From the NCBI GenBank assembly GCA_033980235.1, contig CM067066.1, positions 34,015,180-34,079,179 on the forward strand: a stretch of DNA of 64,000 nt, written 5' to 3'. Under the pieces are notes generated by a model that was not told where the DNA came from, searched no databases, and was given only the letters and a program-made list of their open reading frames with translations. Shown here piece by piece: positions 22,286 through 34,013 of the stretch. A program made the translations under genes and the position numbers. This stretch comes from Diadema setosum. Lineage: Eukaryota > Echinodermata > Echinoidea > Diadematoida > Diadematidae. Within the stretch, counting starts at the first letter, position 1. Every line of letters begins with the position of its first letter.

Positions 22286-22299
22286 TGAGAGTGAAGGTT

Positions 22300-22510
22300 C
22301 CATGACATTTGCTCCTGGGAAAATACTGCCCCCATGAAATATCTGCACGCTATTACTCTAGGACCAAACATAAATTATACACACAATCATGACACAACCC
22401 TAACTGTAATCCTCACATCAAACTAAACCTAAAACCCCATTACAATCCTCACCCTAACCAAAAGTCCTTGGAGAAAATAAGAGCAATTGTCGCAGTGAGC
22501 AAATGTTGTG
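22300..22510. mobile_element. MITE, CATTTGCTCCTG family, copy 2
   Basis: Inverted relative to the copy at 13059-13265. It shares CCATGACATTTGCTCCTG, CATGAAATATCTGCAC, AAACCTAAAACCCC-type stretches and TCCTTGGAGAAAAT. The right end is partly eroded. Confidence 0.7.
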
Positions 22511-22701
22511 TTGCTGTAAGTGAATGCCAGGTAGAATGTCATGCTATAGTGTATGGCTCAATTGTATTCAAAGGGTCGACCTGATGACTCATGATTACAA
22601 TTGTCTCTGAAGCTCTAACTTTTAATTCATTTTTTTCTTTTAAAGATTCTCTTCATTTTGTTGAAAGTTTGGAAATCATTTGCATTGGATAGACATTTAC
22701 A

Positions 22702-22905
22702 ATACTGTAAAAGTGGAAGTTTTTCGCTCATTTCGCACAACCAGAAACTAGCGCGAAAATTAAAGCATGTGAATATTTTTGCTTACCATATGTTCCTGTG
22801 CATGCAATGATGTCTTTATTTCGCGGAATTAAAAACACGCGAAACTCTTCTTGCCCGGCCAAGCGCGAAAAATTAGTCGCGCGAAAATATCCACTTTTAC
22901 AGTAT
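22702..22905. mobile_element. MITE with ATACTGTAAAAGTGGA ends, copy 1
   Basis: 16-bp perfect TIRs with TA at both outer borders. The interior is rich in TTTCGCGC and GCGCGAAA. About 204 bp, no ORF. Confidence 0.8.
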
Positions 22906-22910
22906 ACATA

Positions 22911-25138
22911 CACACCTGTACTTGTATACAGCTCTGCATATTTAATATTTGTTTAGACAAAATACAAACATGCCACAGTAGAAGCTTGACAATGACTTCT
23001 GATGTGATTACGGTAGCCACAATCATTTGTGCACATGAACTGCTTCAATTAATATGCATTGCAATACATTACTGTTTGATATTTGAAAAGGGAATGTCAG
23101 CCCTTCATTACAACAGTGTATGTACGATATGCAAAGATTGATCTGAAACAAAAGTCAAAATTGCTTGACTGAGCATATCCAGGCACTGATTTGTGTTTTG
23201 TGAAAATTTCTGCAGATTATGTTGTACATACATATTCAGTTTTATTTACACTATTAGGGTTATTGATATATCGGTCACCTCAAGGATGTTCAAGAGCTGG
23301 ATTGCCAACTGGCTATAATTATTCAAATAGTTGTCATTTTTCCAGGGATGCACAGAAGAATTCCGCAGGTGCATTTGTGCCTTTAATGATTAGATTTTGA
23401 TGCTGCCATCCTTCTGAGTAATTTTGAGCTCTAACATTATGTCATGTATATATTTTGCTTGTTTATTCATGAAATGAAATACATAGTATGAACTTTCACC
23501 TGATGATAAACATATGAAGCAAAAGTTAATCCTGTCAAGAAATATGTGAAAGTGTAAATCAGAGCTGTATGTTGTGAAAGTGTTTTAAACTATATCTCAG
23601 CAGATTTTAATCATTTTTTCAAGTAATTCCTACAAATGAAACGTATGGTATAATCTTCAAGTATCAGTTGTACAATGTATGTGTATGTACACTCTCCCCA
23701 TTATTGTTCTAGAATGCACAGTTTATCTTCTTCATGACAGCCAGGTTACGCAGAGCAGATGAAAGGTAGTACCGTAGATAAACTGTGCAGAGACCCCTGG
23801 GAAGACAGCTTGGTGGCAATGACAGTCTGAGTAACATCCGCAGTGTTCAGTTTGCGCAGTAATCTTGTTAATGATTCATCCACTAACACGATATCCTGGG
23901 TTTCTCAGGATTTTCTGTGCATCCTTCAGTCCAGTATTCCAAAGAGTTATAAGTGATGTGCATTCAAGGAATGGCAACACTGAAAGCCCATTTAAATTGA
24001 CTCAGAAAAAAAAAAACAAGCAAAGAAAAAAACAAACAAACAAAGGAAAGAGTGAAGAATGAAATTAATCACATATAAATGCATACATTAGGTGAATCAT
24101 ATAGAAGTACATAAACTTTTTGCATTATGACTTCTAGGATTTATCATGGTTTCAACAAGCTGTTGCAGTCCCTTCCATTTTTTCCCCTTCCAGAGTAAGA
24201 ATTGAAGCTGCATTGAACGTGTGGCTTTAAATTGTGACCAGGAATTTTGCCTCTAGTTGTAATGCAGGAGGCATTGAATTGAACTTGCTTCGAACTCCAT
24301 TATGTAGATTAGGAGGTGGTGCTGAATCATACATCATGGCTTAGCTATAGCATTGCAGGCCCTGGCTATGCAGTGTAGATGTAGGACAAAGGTCGAATCT
24401 GCCTGAGCTACTGTGGACCAAACCATTTTGCAGTAGGGAGGAATAGGATCTGGACATTGTAGGACAACTAGGCACTTTACATTTGTAGTCTGCTAAAACA
24501 GACCAGACTGAATGAACGCTTACAATGCCATTATCCTTTTAGTAATGCAAATTAAAATTAGTTATAGCTATCATTTACTTAAATTCATTCTTGCAAGGCA
24601 TCAATATTTGACAGCAATATGTACCGGTACATACTGCAGTATAAATCTGATTTTTGAATTTTAAAAACGAGGCCATTGTTTCATTAGATCTTTTTTGCTG
24701 CAATTGAAAATTGCAGTGATTACAGCTACTAGAAATCAGTTGTGCGGGGACCAAATAATAGCTGCGAGCAGTTCAGTTGTTTCCCACATGTAGGCCTATA
24801 CAGTGCAGCTGTAATGATCATAGTCTCCAACCAGTGTCGGAAAGCAGAGAGCTGTAAAATAGGGTCTGAGATGTGACAACCATCTGTTCAGCTCATAAAC
24901 ACACAGATTTGTTATGATATGGGTGTTTGTTTTTGCTTTCACATCTAAGATAACAGTGTATGACAGTATGTAGATTGACATGGTTTGGGTGTGTTCTGTA
25001 TACCTTTTATGTTTTGTTTACAATAGAAAAGTACATTATAATGCGGCTTTGCATCAAATCTGCATATATTATAATACATTGTGTGTGTGCTACCAGTCCT
25101 ATACAAGTTGCGTGATGATTTTTTTTTTTCCCCTACAG
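22911..25138. other. Noncoding, nothing recognised
   Basis: AT-rich intergenic or intronic DNA. No repeat or exon here reached a level I can support. Confidence 0.45.
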
Positions 25139-25199
25139 GAATATTGATATTGTATTGCCTATCTTTGCTCTTCTCAAATATCCATGGTTGAGAATGCAG
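25139..25199 (+). CDS. Candidate exon of an unrecognised gene
   Basis: 61 nt between a very good acceptor (T-run, CCCCTACAG) and CAG/GTATAT. Two of three frames hit stops. The open one reads NIDIVLPIFALLKYPWLRMQ, a hydrophobic stretch that could be part of a membrane segment. I do not recognise the family. It could be an upstream exon of the segments at 27005-31172, but the phases do not join cleanly. Confidence 0.35.
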
Positions 25200-25793
25200 G
25201 TATATAACTGTACACTTTTTACCATAACCCTATTAATTCAAGCATGCCCACTACCTGGATACAGGTACACACACTCAGTTCAGCTGACTGAACCACACAC
25301 TAGGATTTATAACCATGATAACAATAGCAGGAAGGAGTGGTAGTCACAAACCCATAATAGTGGCCAGGGCATGGCCATTGTCAGAGCGTGCAGTAGCATA
25401 CACAAAGTATACACATGCGCCCACACACAAGCTTTCACTGTATACATTTGTGAATGCTACTTCACTATTGAATTACTGGTAATGACTACTTTGTTTCATT
25501 TCACTAACTACATATTGTGTGTACCGTGGTACCTGTCAAGTGCTCTAAATCTTGTACAGATACTGAAGGGCAAGACAAGCTTTGACGAGCTTTGACGAAA
25601 TTTTAACATTGAATATGAAATTAACACAGCTTAAATGTAAAATGTAAAAAGAAAAAAAAAGATTAGTTTCCAGTTATTGCTCAATCAGCAGCAGCATTAA
25701 AGTGTAATCATGTGTTTTTGTCTGTTTGTGTGTGGTCAGGTCAACAAATACACATGTGTTTATTGTTCAGCTGGAATCAATCTATGAATGGAA

Positions 25794-26007
25794 AACTGTA
25801 AAAATTGGAAATTTTCGCGGTGTGGGAATTTTCGCGCATTTCGCGCAACCAGAAGCTAGCGCAGAAATAAAAGCATGCAAATATTTTTGTGTTCCATACG
25901 TGTCAGTAGTTATTGTCCCGATTCCGCAGAATTAAAAACATGTGAAATACATCTTAACCGTCTGAGCACGAAAAATTACTTGCGCGAAGATATCCACTTT
26001 TACAGTA
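25794..26007. mobile_element. MITE with CTGTAAAAGTGGA ends, copy 2 (decayed)
   Basis: Same family and orientation as 22702-22905. It shares TCATTTCGCxCAACCAGAA-type sequence, AGCATG(T/C)(G/A)AATATTTTTG, and the right end ATCCACTTTTACAGTAT. The left end is mutated (AACTGTAAAAATTGGA). Confidence 0.75.
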
Positions 26008-26071
26008 TAGACTTAATGGCACACACTGTGTTGTGCAGTGATTATATTGCATGGATGAATGATGAAGATCT

Positions 26072-26326
26072 ATATGAAGAGTTTGTTCGCAAAAACCGAT
26101 AAGTCCATTTTTGAAGATTTTGAAGTACGGTCTCTGTCATAAAGTACAAAATAATACCTATCAAATGGTATACTGGTCACTACATATAAAGGTACATTTT
26201 TGAAGTTATGGTCAAAAGTAGCAAAAATGTTCTTATTATTCTCTTTATTTTTCTTGACCTTTAATCGCAAATATCTCCATTTGGCAAATATGGACTTATC
26301 GGTTTTTGCGAACAAACTCTTCATAT
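26072..26326. mobile_element. MITE with 37-bp perfect TIRs
   Basis: 26072-26108 and 26290-26326 are exact inverses (start ATATGAAGAGTTTGTTCGCA, then AAAACCGATAAGTCCAT). 255 bp in all, no ORF. The perfect arms suggest recent activity or gene conversion. Confidence 0.85.
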
Positions 26327-27004
26327 CAACATTGTACCTGTATACACAGTATATCAATAACATTCATTTTATAATCCACCTCAAATGTGGGCAAACCATG
26401 CTACATGTATGTGATCCTTTGATTGTATGCAGGATACACATACTCACGTAACAGAAGGTTTTAAGTGTAACCCCATGACTTTGTGTCTCCTTTGACATTG
26501 CCATGTGGCACAAAAAGCAATGCAGTCTCTAGGCTCCAGTCATCAGGAATGTAAATGGATAAACCATCAGAGCTGTGCAGAGGATGAATTGATTAGTAGT
26601 TGCCCCTGCCTCATGGCATTTTTTCTGAAATTGATGCTTTGATATCTGCCAACTGCTTCTATTTGATAGAAATGCTTTTTCCTTTGTTTTGTTTTGTAGC
26701 TTTGTTTTACCCAGGAAAGAAGAAGTTTTAGCCAGCTTTGCTTTCCCATTTTGTATTAGTATCCCATGGGAGACTGACAAACACTATGATATACTTAAGC
26801 TACCATTTGTTCTAGTTTGTTGAGCACAAGGGTGGCAAGTTAAGCGTTCAGGTTTCTGTTGTGTGTAGGCCTAAGCTAATTGGGGTGAATGTTAAAGATG
26901 ATGAAGATCTTCCAAACAGAACTTTCTCCTGCTTTTCATATTCCCAGAGCTCCAGACACCTGCACCCCAGACCTGACTCAATAAACTCCCCTGTGTGACC
27001 TCAG

Positions 27005-27188
27005 GATGACCCTTGACTACCTCCAAACCCAGCGTGCCTGGCCGACAATAACCCGGCCTACATCTACCTCTCGCTCGCTGCTGCAGATTTCAAGAACTCA
27101 GTCTTCAGCATTTCAGCAGATCAGAGGAGGAGAAATGGCTCTTGGCCATCACTGCGCGTCTCTTTGTCATTGTCGTACTTGCTCTCAG
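27005..27188 (+). CDS. Candidate exon, coding-like but split over frames
   Basis: Acceptor CCCCTGTGTGACCTCAG and donor CTCAG/GTAAGG flank a GC-richer 184-nt block in AT-rich surroundings. Good-looking codon use shifts between frames: CLADNNPAYIYLSLAAADF first, then SEEEKWLLAITARLFVIVVL in another frame. Only the frame starting MTLDYLQTQ is open throughout. This suggests either a decayed exon or one or two indels in the assembly. The end of the second reading is hydrophobic and could be a membrane segment. Not recognised. Confidence 0.35.
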
Positions 27189-29199
27189 GTAAGGGGCAAT
27201 TTGTACCCTATGTACCCTCGCATGACCACAAATTATCCCAGTAAAAGGAGAGAAATGCACAAGAGAGAGATATAATACAACTGTATACAGAGAAAGAGAG
27301 GGAGAGAGGGAAAGGGGGGGGGGGGAGAGAACTTTCTTTGTGATTTGTAGTGGTAATTGAATACAAAGTAGTCAAATTTAATGGTATTCTTGTGTTGGTA
27401 GTGACTTGTTATTTAGCACTATGAAGAAATGTTAAAGTGGTTGGGAAAAGGTTTTATGATTTGCTACAAAGCAGTGGTAGAAGATTTAGGAAATGTTGTC
27501 ATTTTGTTAGATGTTGTCATTTCTGGTCAAAATTTCTGTACAAAACTTACTGACACTCTATTCACTATAAGCATTTCATACAGCCTCTATGGCTGTTATT
27601 TAGTACATTTTGTTTGCTGTTTTGCAGGGTTTTTTGTTTCTGTTTTTGTCCACATAGTCCAGAATTCATTGGACACACCATATCATGCTGTCTGTTTAAC
27701 AGAATGGAATCTTTCAATGTCAATAGTACTGGGCAGTCAATCATTTGTTTCCTGTATCCTGTGCATGAAATTGAATATGTGCAGATTGTATCAGTATTAT
27801 CCTGTTCCTGTTGCCCTTTGCATTGACTTGACTGCACTTAAAGTGTCCATTACTCCATTTCAAGAAATAAGAATTAGGACACTTTGTTTCACCTCTACCT
27901 CTCTTATTATGGTGGTGTTATCATCACTGGGCAAACTTCTGAACACATGTTACAGAGTATATTACGGTTCCTAGGCATTTTGCTTATCTACACTGTTCCC
28001 TTCTTGTGTGTGGTTGTACCACCCACTATATTTATGAGCATCATACACAGTGTACATGCTTGGAGGCAGTTGTTCTATTAATTTTACAGTGTTGCTTGTA
28101 AAAGATGATGAAACATCTGTGAGCTTTGCTAATATAGATGCAGCAAAGGCCTGGCACAACTGATTTGGCATGTTTCTAAAGACATGATACTCATGCTTAT
28201 ACTTACACACACATATTTGTATATTGTACGTTTTAACTCATCCAGAGCCTGTTGGATGTACCCATCCCATAGGACAGTGTTACAGATACAGTGTAGAGTT
28301 TTTACACGACTCCACAAATAAATTGTAGGAAAGGAATTTGCAGAGATTCAATGTGTAGCCTTCTTCCAGTTGGCTTTGTGGACATCTTAATGTTTCAAGG
28401 GATTTGTTTCAGCTTAGCCAGCCTGCATACCATATGTGTATTAGATACAAAATTGTAAGTTTGCACCTTTCCAATATTTGCAGAGAGTATTCCTAACTGT
28501 GCGTGTTATAGCAGTGGCAGATCCAGGCGGGTGCGCTTGGGGCACGTGCCCAACCCCCCCCCCCCCCTCTTTATTTTGTGTTGAAACAAAAATGAAAATA
28601 AAAATTGGGGGATGTGTGCCTCCTTTAATTTTGTAAAGGCACCCCCCATCCCCTTTGCAAAATTCCTGGATCCCCCTGTATGGGTACTGTTGTTATGCTG
28701 AATGCATGATAGATGTTGCAGCTGGTGCAAGCCGGTCGCTATTTACAGTATACCATCATATTTTCAGCATATTGCATGCGTGCTTGGGACACTGCGGTGA
28801 AAAATTCTGATTTTACATCATTTGATATTAAAAATCATACAGTAGATACATATGGAAAAGTATACAGCATAAAAATCAATAAACATAACTTGAGAGGCAC
28901 ATTACTGAAATGAAGCTCAAAACATGGTGTAAAGTATTTCAATTGTCAGCAAACATCCAATCTGTCAATAGCCAGTCCTGACTGCATCATTCAGGGAATA
29001 ATTTCCCTTTTCGAAATTGAATAGCAATTTTAGTCAGACTGCATATTTTGAACCACAGGTATCACATGCAAAGGTTTATATGATGAAATTGCTATGTACA
29101 CGAATGACAATTAATATGGCAGTCATATCCATCATGCATAGCAAATTGCTGTGCGATACCCGTAAAATTATTCCCTTATATTTAATTGTCTCTTACCAG
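27189..29199. other. Noncoding, with one interspersed repeat
   Basis: Contains a G/A-rich tract at 27287-27327 and the repeat at 28508-28685. A 181-codon open frame at 27429-27974 is AT-rich and hydrophobic by composition, with no other support. Confidence 0.45.
28508..28685. repeat. Interspersed repeat with GGATCC-flanked C/G runs
   Basis: Starts AGTGGCAGATCCAGGCGGG and ends AAATTCCTGGATCCCCCTG, with a C run of 14 and C6/G5 runs between. The ends are roughly inverse, of the type often seen in invertebrate genomes. Class not assigned. Confidence 0.45.
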
Positions 29200-29264
29200 G
29201 TGTGCAGGGGCAACTCTGCTGTTCCTGACATCAAGCACAGCAAAGTGACAGCAGGTCACATGGT

Positions 29265-31172
29265 ATGGCTGGACCCGACATAGACCATTCCTACAAGCCT
29301 GCGTTGTCTATGCACAGCAAATCCGAGGTAAGGCTTTGTAAAGGCCCAAGTGCAGTGGTAGAAAAGTTACCAGGGCCCTGTTTTATCAAGAGATAAAATC
29401 AATTATGAATTTCCTTGCCACACAGGCTGCCATAGACTTACCATAGAAATCAACTATATGATTGATTATATCTCTTCATAGAACAGGACCTGGAGCTACC
29501 AACAAATCTCCATGATATCTAACATATTTAATACTCTTTTATGATATTTTTATACCATATTTATTTATGATATGTGATGCTGAAGCTATGTTGAAGGTAC
29601 TGCACAATATATGGTTGTATGTTATGAAACGTTCGTTTTCGTTGTACTCTATTTACTATGTTGGTGAATATTCGAGCAGAGCCTTCAATGAAAACAGCTT
29701 TTGACCGTTGGTGACACCACACTGGATTGTCAAAACTTCATAAGCAGAATAAATATTATGATCTAGCTTGAACATTAAGTTTTCCATATGTGTGAAGACA
29801 TGCAAATTTGTGTGAGGATGTACTAGTATGCTGTGAAGGGTGAAGTGAAGAAGGATATCATACAACTAAATATTACTTATCATGGAAATCAGTGTGACAT
29901 TAAAGTGACACAGATTTAATTGACATTATTATAAACATTTCCATAAAAGCAAGAAGCGAATGTCGTTGATCATGGGCACCATTCATTTGCCTGCCAGCCA
30001 TTGAGCAAGTTCCTGTGATTGTTTGGGTCACTCACTGTCTGGACTGAGCTGTAATCTGTAATCTCTCACCATTTCCGTCCAGGCCAAAAACAAAACTTTA
30101 ATCTTGCCGACCTGTCCTAGCTAGCTCTTGGTGATCAGTCATTTATAAATCACCTTTCCTTTGCAAATTGCATGTGTCTTATTTTGATGGATGCCTTTAT
30201 AACCTGTCCCAATGATGAATGTCTGGATGTGCAGTATCTAAAATAAGATTATTGCCTACTCAAAGAAAAACCTTGTTATAATGAAGACGCTATGACTGCC
30301 CATGTTACCATGTTGTAAACAAACTAAAAATGAGACCGGCTAAATACATTTATGGAAAATCGGGAACAAGCTGAATTTGGTACCTCGCTGTAATTGAACT
30401 TGTTTTAACGAGGTTTCCCAGTACTGGTATATTATGGTTTGATGTATCAGAGTTCTGATTTAATGATTGTCCTCATTACCTTTGCAGTTGATTTCTTTTT
30501 CCACATTGTATAAATGTAACAAACTCTGTAGTAGTAGTGAGGTTTGTGATTCATGAAACTTATAAGGAAATATGAACTCTTCACGATTTCATAAAGTGAG
30601 ATATGTGTAATCTAATCTAGTACAACCTTTTTTTTTTTTTGGAATATTGCACTTGATTGCCTGTTTAAGACTATGGTTTGCTGCTTAAAAGGTGTGGCAG
30701 GTTTACTTTCTTTTCATGTCCAGTGATGAAAGAACTATAGCATTTACACACATGTTTCATCAAGTGAAATCAACTATGAATATTAAGGGACAAGTTATTT
30801 ATTATTTAAAACTGGTGATGGTCCATTGATTGATTGATAGAAAAGAAATTGCAGCGATATTTGTATTTGTCCAATGCAGAGTCTGTTTATGATGTAGGAC
30901 CTTATCGTGTTGACATATTTTTGATCCATTGTTTATGCACAGGTCTCTGTGGATGGTGGATCTGGTCAGGTGCTAGCATGCCATGACTGTGCCAAGCAGT
31001 AGGGGTGGTCTTCCTACCAACATGCCCCTTGGCCTACTGCAAAAAAAAAAAACAGAGCAGCTGAGTTTTGTCGAAGTAAAACCTCATGCAGCTGATGGAA
31101 TGGGTGTTCGACTCAGAGAAGGCACCCCCTCCGGCGCCAGAAGGTGCCAGCCGAAGATGGATCCTTTGGTAA
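29265..31172 (+). CDS. Candidate 3' exons of an unrecognised gene
   Basis: Three segments join in phase 0 with standard sites: 29265-29327 (MAGPDIDHSYKPALSMHSKSE, donor GAG/GTAAGG), 30943-30969 (VSVDGGSGQ, acceptor GCACAG, donor CAG/GTGCTA) and 31092-31172 (LMEWVFDSEKAPPPAPEGAS then RRWILW and TAA). The ATG has an in-frame TGA 39 bp upstream, so it could be a true start. Alternatively, an internal acceptor may lie between that TGA and the ATG, making this the C-terminal tail of a larger protein that includes the exon-like pieces at 25139 and 27005. The last segment, acidic then proline-rich with a basic-aromatic end, looks most protein-like. No family recognised. Confidence 0.35.
30263..30415. 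repeat. Small inverted-repeat element with CCTTGTTATAATGAAG end
   Basis: AAAACCTTGTTATAATGAAG at the left and a right end whose inverse reads GAAACCTCGTTAAAACAAG. Probably a decayed TIR element related in style to the TTATAACGAA repeats. Confidence 0.45.
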
Positions 31173-31889
31173 TAGCAAGTGTGTAGAATGTAATCATGAC
31201 GGGCCGATGGTAAAGTGGAGTAAGGTGCGGAACGTGACTCCTTGGGGGCTTCATGAAGGAGAATACTGTTTTGAATTTTGACATGAAACATAAATAGGGA
31301 GATCATTTTCTACATTAATGGCCGCACATGAAAGACTACGTCATGAAGGACAGAAAGTGTAAAGAAGTAAATGCCCTGCTTGACAATTGGCTTTGCTGAA
31401 GAAAAAAACAAAAAACAAAACATATAAAAACAAACAAACAACAACTTGGCAACAGTTGTCATGGCAGTGGAAGAGAACCCTGTAGGCTGTTATAGCATTG
31501 TGCCATGTCACAATACTCCTGGGAAGAGCAAATGTACGTATTTAACACAAAGAGGGCATTTGAGAAACCTTTTGTGCATATATGTGTATCAGTATGTGTG
31601 TGTGTGTGCATATATGCATGCGTGTGATGAGATTATGTACTTAAGGTCAGTTTAGATAATTTTTTTGTGGTACAACACAGGGCCAGCGGAACGTTTTCAA
31701 AAGTGGGGGGGGGGGGGGGGGGGCCTATCTCCGGGTTTCATGAGCAAATAAGCAACAACAAAAAAAACGAGACATGAAACTCGTCACACTGACGAGTTAG
31801 GTGATACGCCTGGGGTCATCAGATGTCGGTCATCTGTGATCGACAAAGAAAAGAATGTGATATAGGCACCTTGAAGTTATATTGAGCGT

Positions 31890-31935
31890 GCATGCAAAAC
31901 GGTTTCTCTAACCACTCGGCCACGGGACATCCATG
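31890..31935 (-). repeat. Partial tRNA-like A-box relic
   Basis: GTGGCCGAGTGGTTAGAG on the minus strand resembles the Leu/Ser tRNA D arm. No B box follows at a usable distance. It lies in the same insertion as the more complete relic. Confidence 0.4.
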
Positions 31936-32446
31936 GAAACGCTAAGGCCGAAAAAAAAAATGTATAGATATTACAGGGGGAAAAAGTCAATGCCCACTCA
32001 ACAATTGTGGCCGCGTGAACATGTATTGCATTGCTAGAAGGAAATGCGGCCTTGTAACGACTGAGGTCGCTGTGCCATTTCTGGCAATTTCGGAAAAATA
32101 CGTCCCGCAGACATAAAACCTATAATCGGCTGATTTTGATACCTTGCCTTTAATCACAATTTTCAGAGTGATGACGTCATCAAAGTACAAAACAATGACA
32201 TGGACTTGAAAGACAATTGCTCAAAGTACAACACCTCCGTTGTCGTCATTACATACTATTTGACAGAGTCAGGATGCAACATTCTGCAGCAGTCGAAGCA
32301 ATGTGGTCTCCAACACAAAACAGAGGGATATTGTGTGTGTGTGTGTGTGTATAGGTGCGTTTATATACGAACGTAATTTCTACATGGACGAATGTGTAAT
32401 ACACCATTGAAGAAAAAAAAAGTAAAATAGCTAGGTATATTGTTTC

Positions 32447-32536
32447 GTGATCTTGTGGGGTTCGAACCCGCACGAGTGCAACCTCACGTCTCTGAGACGG
32501 CGCCTTTAACCACTCGGCCATACGTCTCGACGAGAA
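32447..32536 (-). repeat. tRNA-Leu/Ser-like relic
   Basis: The minus strand has a good A box (GGCCGAGTGGTTAAAGGCGC), a long variable region and a B box (GGGTTCGAACC). The acceptor strands do not pair and a standard 5-bp/7-nt anticodon arm cannot be drawn, so this is a pseudo-tRNA or a tRNA-derived SINE head, not a working tRNA gene. Confidence 0.55.
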
Positions 32537-34013
32537 AATATGAGGAACGTAAACTTATGTATGTGAAAGATGAATCAGGAATCGATTCGTCCACATTCCA
32601 TTCTCATTTTCAGTTTTAAACTGCAAAAATGTCAACCTCATGAGAAGATTTCAAAGAACAAAATGCATGATTACTGCAGCTTATTGTCTCAGCTACAACA
32701 TACTTAAATTTCAGAGGAAATGAAGCAAAATCAGCTGAGACAAAGGTGCTTAAACGTTGTCAAGTCAATGGATGGTTTAAAAAAAATCATTTCCCATAGA
32801 CATAACACGTAAACTTGTCCGATTTTGCATCTTTACTTTTAATCACAATTTAAAGTATGATAACGTCATCAAATTTCAAAACCATGACATGGACTTGAAA
32901 GGCAAATGTTAAAAGTACAACATATGTGAATTTGGGATAATATTGAGCTTAAACAACAGAGATACGAGCAAATGAATGTTAGAAACAGTACCTCAAAAAA
33001 ATTAATTCCACTTTTTTGATTTCAGATGATGATATGATGACGTCATAATGTATTTCGGGAAATATTGATACTTGAAACGTTATTTCCAATTCATATGCTT
33101 TTGTAATATGCAATAAAAACATAGGGTCAACGGACTTTTTAAAGAGCTATTGCGAAATAAACAAAGACATGTTTTTCGCTATATTTCCACATAGACGCGC
33201 ACACGAAATTTCAACTTTGACGCCAGCGCATTCCTTTGTTATAGGTCAACATCGATCGGAAATCAGTGGATATTGTTACTCAAAGTATCAGGAATCCAAA
33301 TCAGTCAAAAAAATTGCATTTTCATGTTGGTTACGCCCTCTGCGCGCGAAATTGCGCGGACGGACGCGCACGCGAGAAAATGTCTGAAACGCTTAAAATT
33401 GTCTGAAACTTCGAGATTTCCCATTGGGAAGTCGTTTTGAGCCTTTTAAAATTTTGACGCGCGCGAACGCGCGCGTAATGAAGACCTGGGTAACTAGCGT
33501 TAAAAAGTAAGATAGAGCGTGACCTGAACTTTATGTCCACCGAAAATGACGCAGAAATTACATCTAGTCATGAAGTTATGATCGATCATGTGACAAGGTC
33601 CGAAAATCACAAAATGGCGCCTAAATGACGTCATAGATATGTTACTGTCATGAAAACCTTATTGTGGCTAGATATTGTTATGAGACATGTTGACTGAAAA
33701 TTTCATGTCATTCCGTAATGTCATTGTTGAGATATTGACGACACAAAATTGTCCAGAAAGAAAGAAGAATAAAAAAAAATAAAGAGAGATTTTGACAATC
33801 ACAATAGGTGATACGCTGATAGCGTATCACCTAAAAAGGTCTTCAGCTCATCTTTCTCTTTACCTTACCTCACCTTCTCCAAACCTTACTGTACTCACAC
33901 TTCAAGATCTCTATCTATTTCTTTTTAGTGCCACTTATGTACTTATGGGTTAAAAAAAGGGGGTGGGGGCAAAGTGATGACACCTTATGTATTCCTTTGC
34001 ATGGTGCACGAAA

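Larger units (their letters stand above)
31768..33834 (-). mobile_element. Candidate nonautonomous Helentron-like (HINE-type) element
   Basis: Exact insertion limits are given by the interrupted repeat. Read on the minus strand, the element begins just inside TT with AGGTGATACGC. Near its other end it carries the inverse GCGTATCACCT, then a 9-bp-stem hairpin (31778-31798, AACTCGTCA/TGACGAGTT) and a short tail. Subterminal inverted repeats plus a 3' terminal hairpin and insertion between T residues are the described layout of Helentron-derived elements. The 5' end also carries an 11-bp hairpin (33807-33831). No Rep/helicase ORF. The interior has GCGCGC-rich palindromes near 33340-33480, TGACGTCAT motifs and two tRNA-like relics. 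Confidence 0.5.
31680..34013. repeat. Repeat copy split by a 2-kb insertion
   Basis: 31680-31767 matches the left half and 33835-34013 the right half of the intact repeat at 14891-15166. The break lies in its central A run. A 20-nt G run marks the left half. Confidence 0.75.

Noticed and set aside
27429..27974. 181-codon hydrophobic open frame
   Set aside because: AT-rich DNA favours such readings. No coding bias, conserved motif or plausible start context.
32447..32536. Functional tRNA-Leu gene
   Set aside because: Acceptor stem strands do not pair and the anticodon arm is malformed, despite good A and B boxes.
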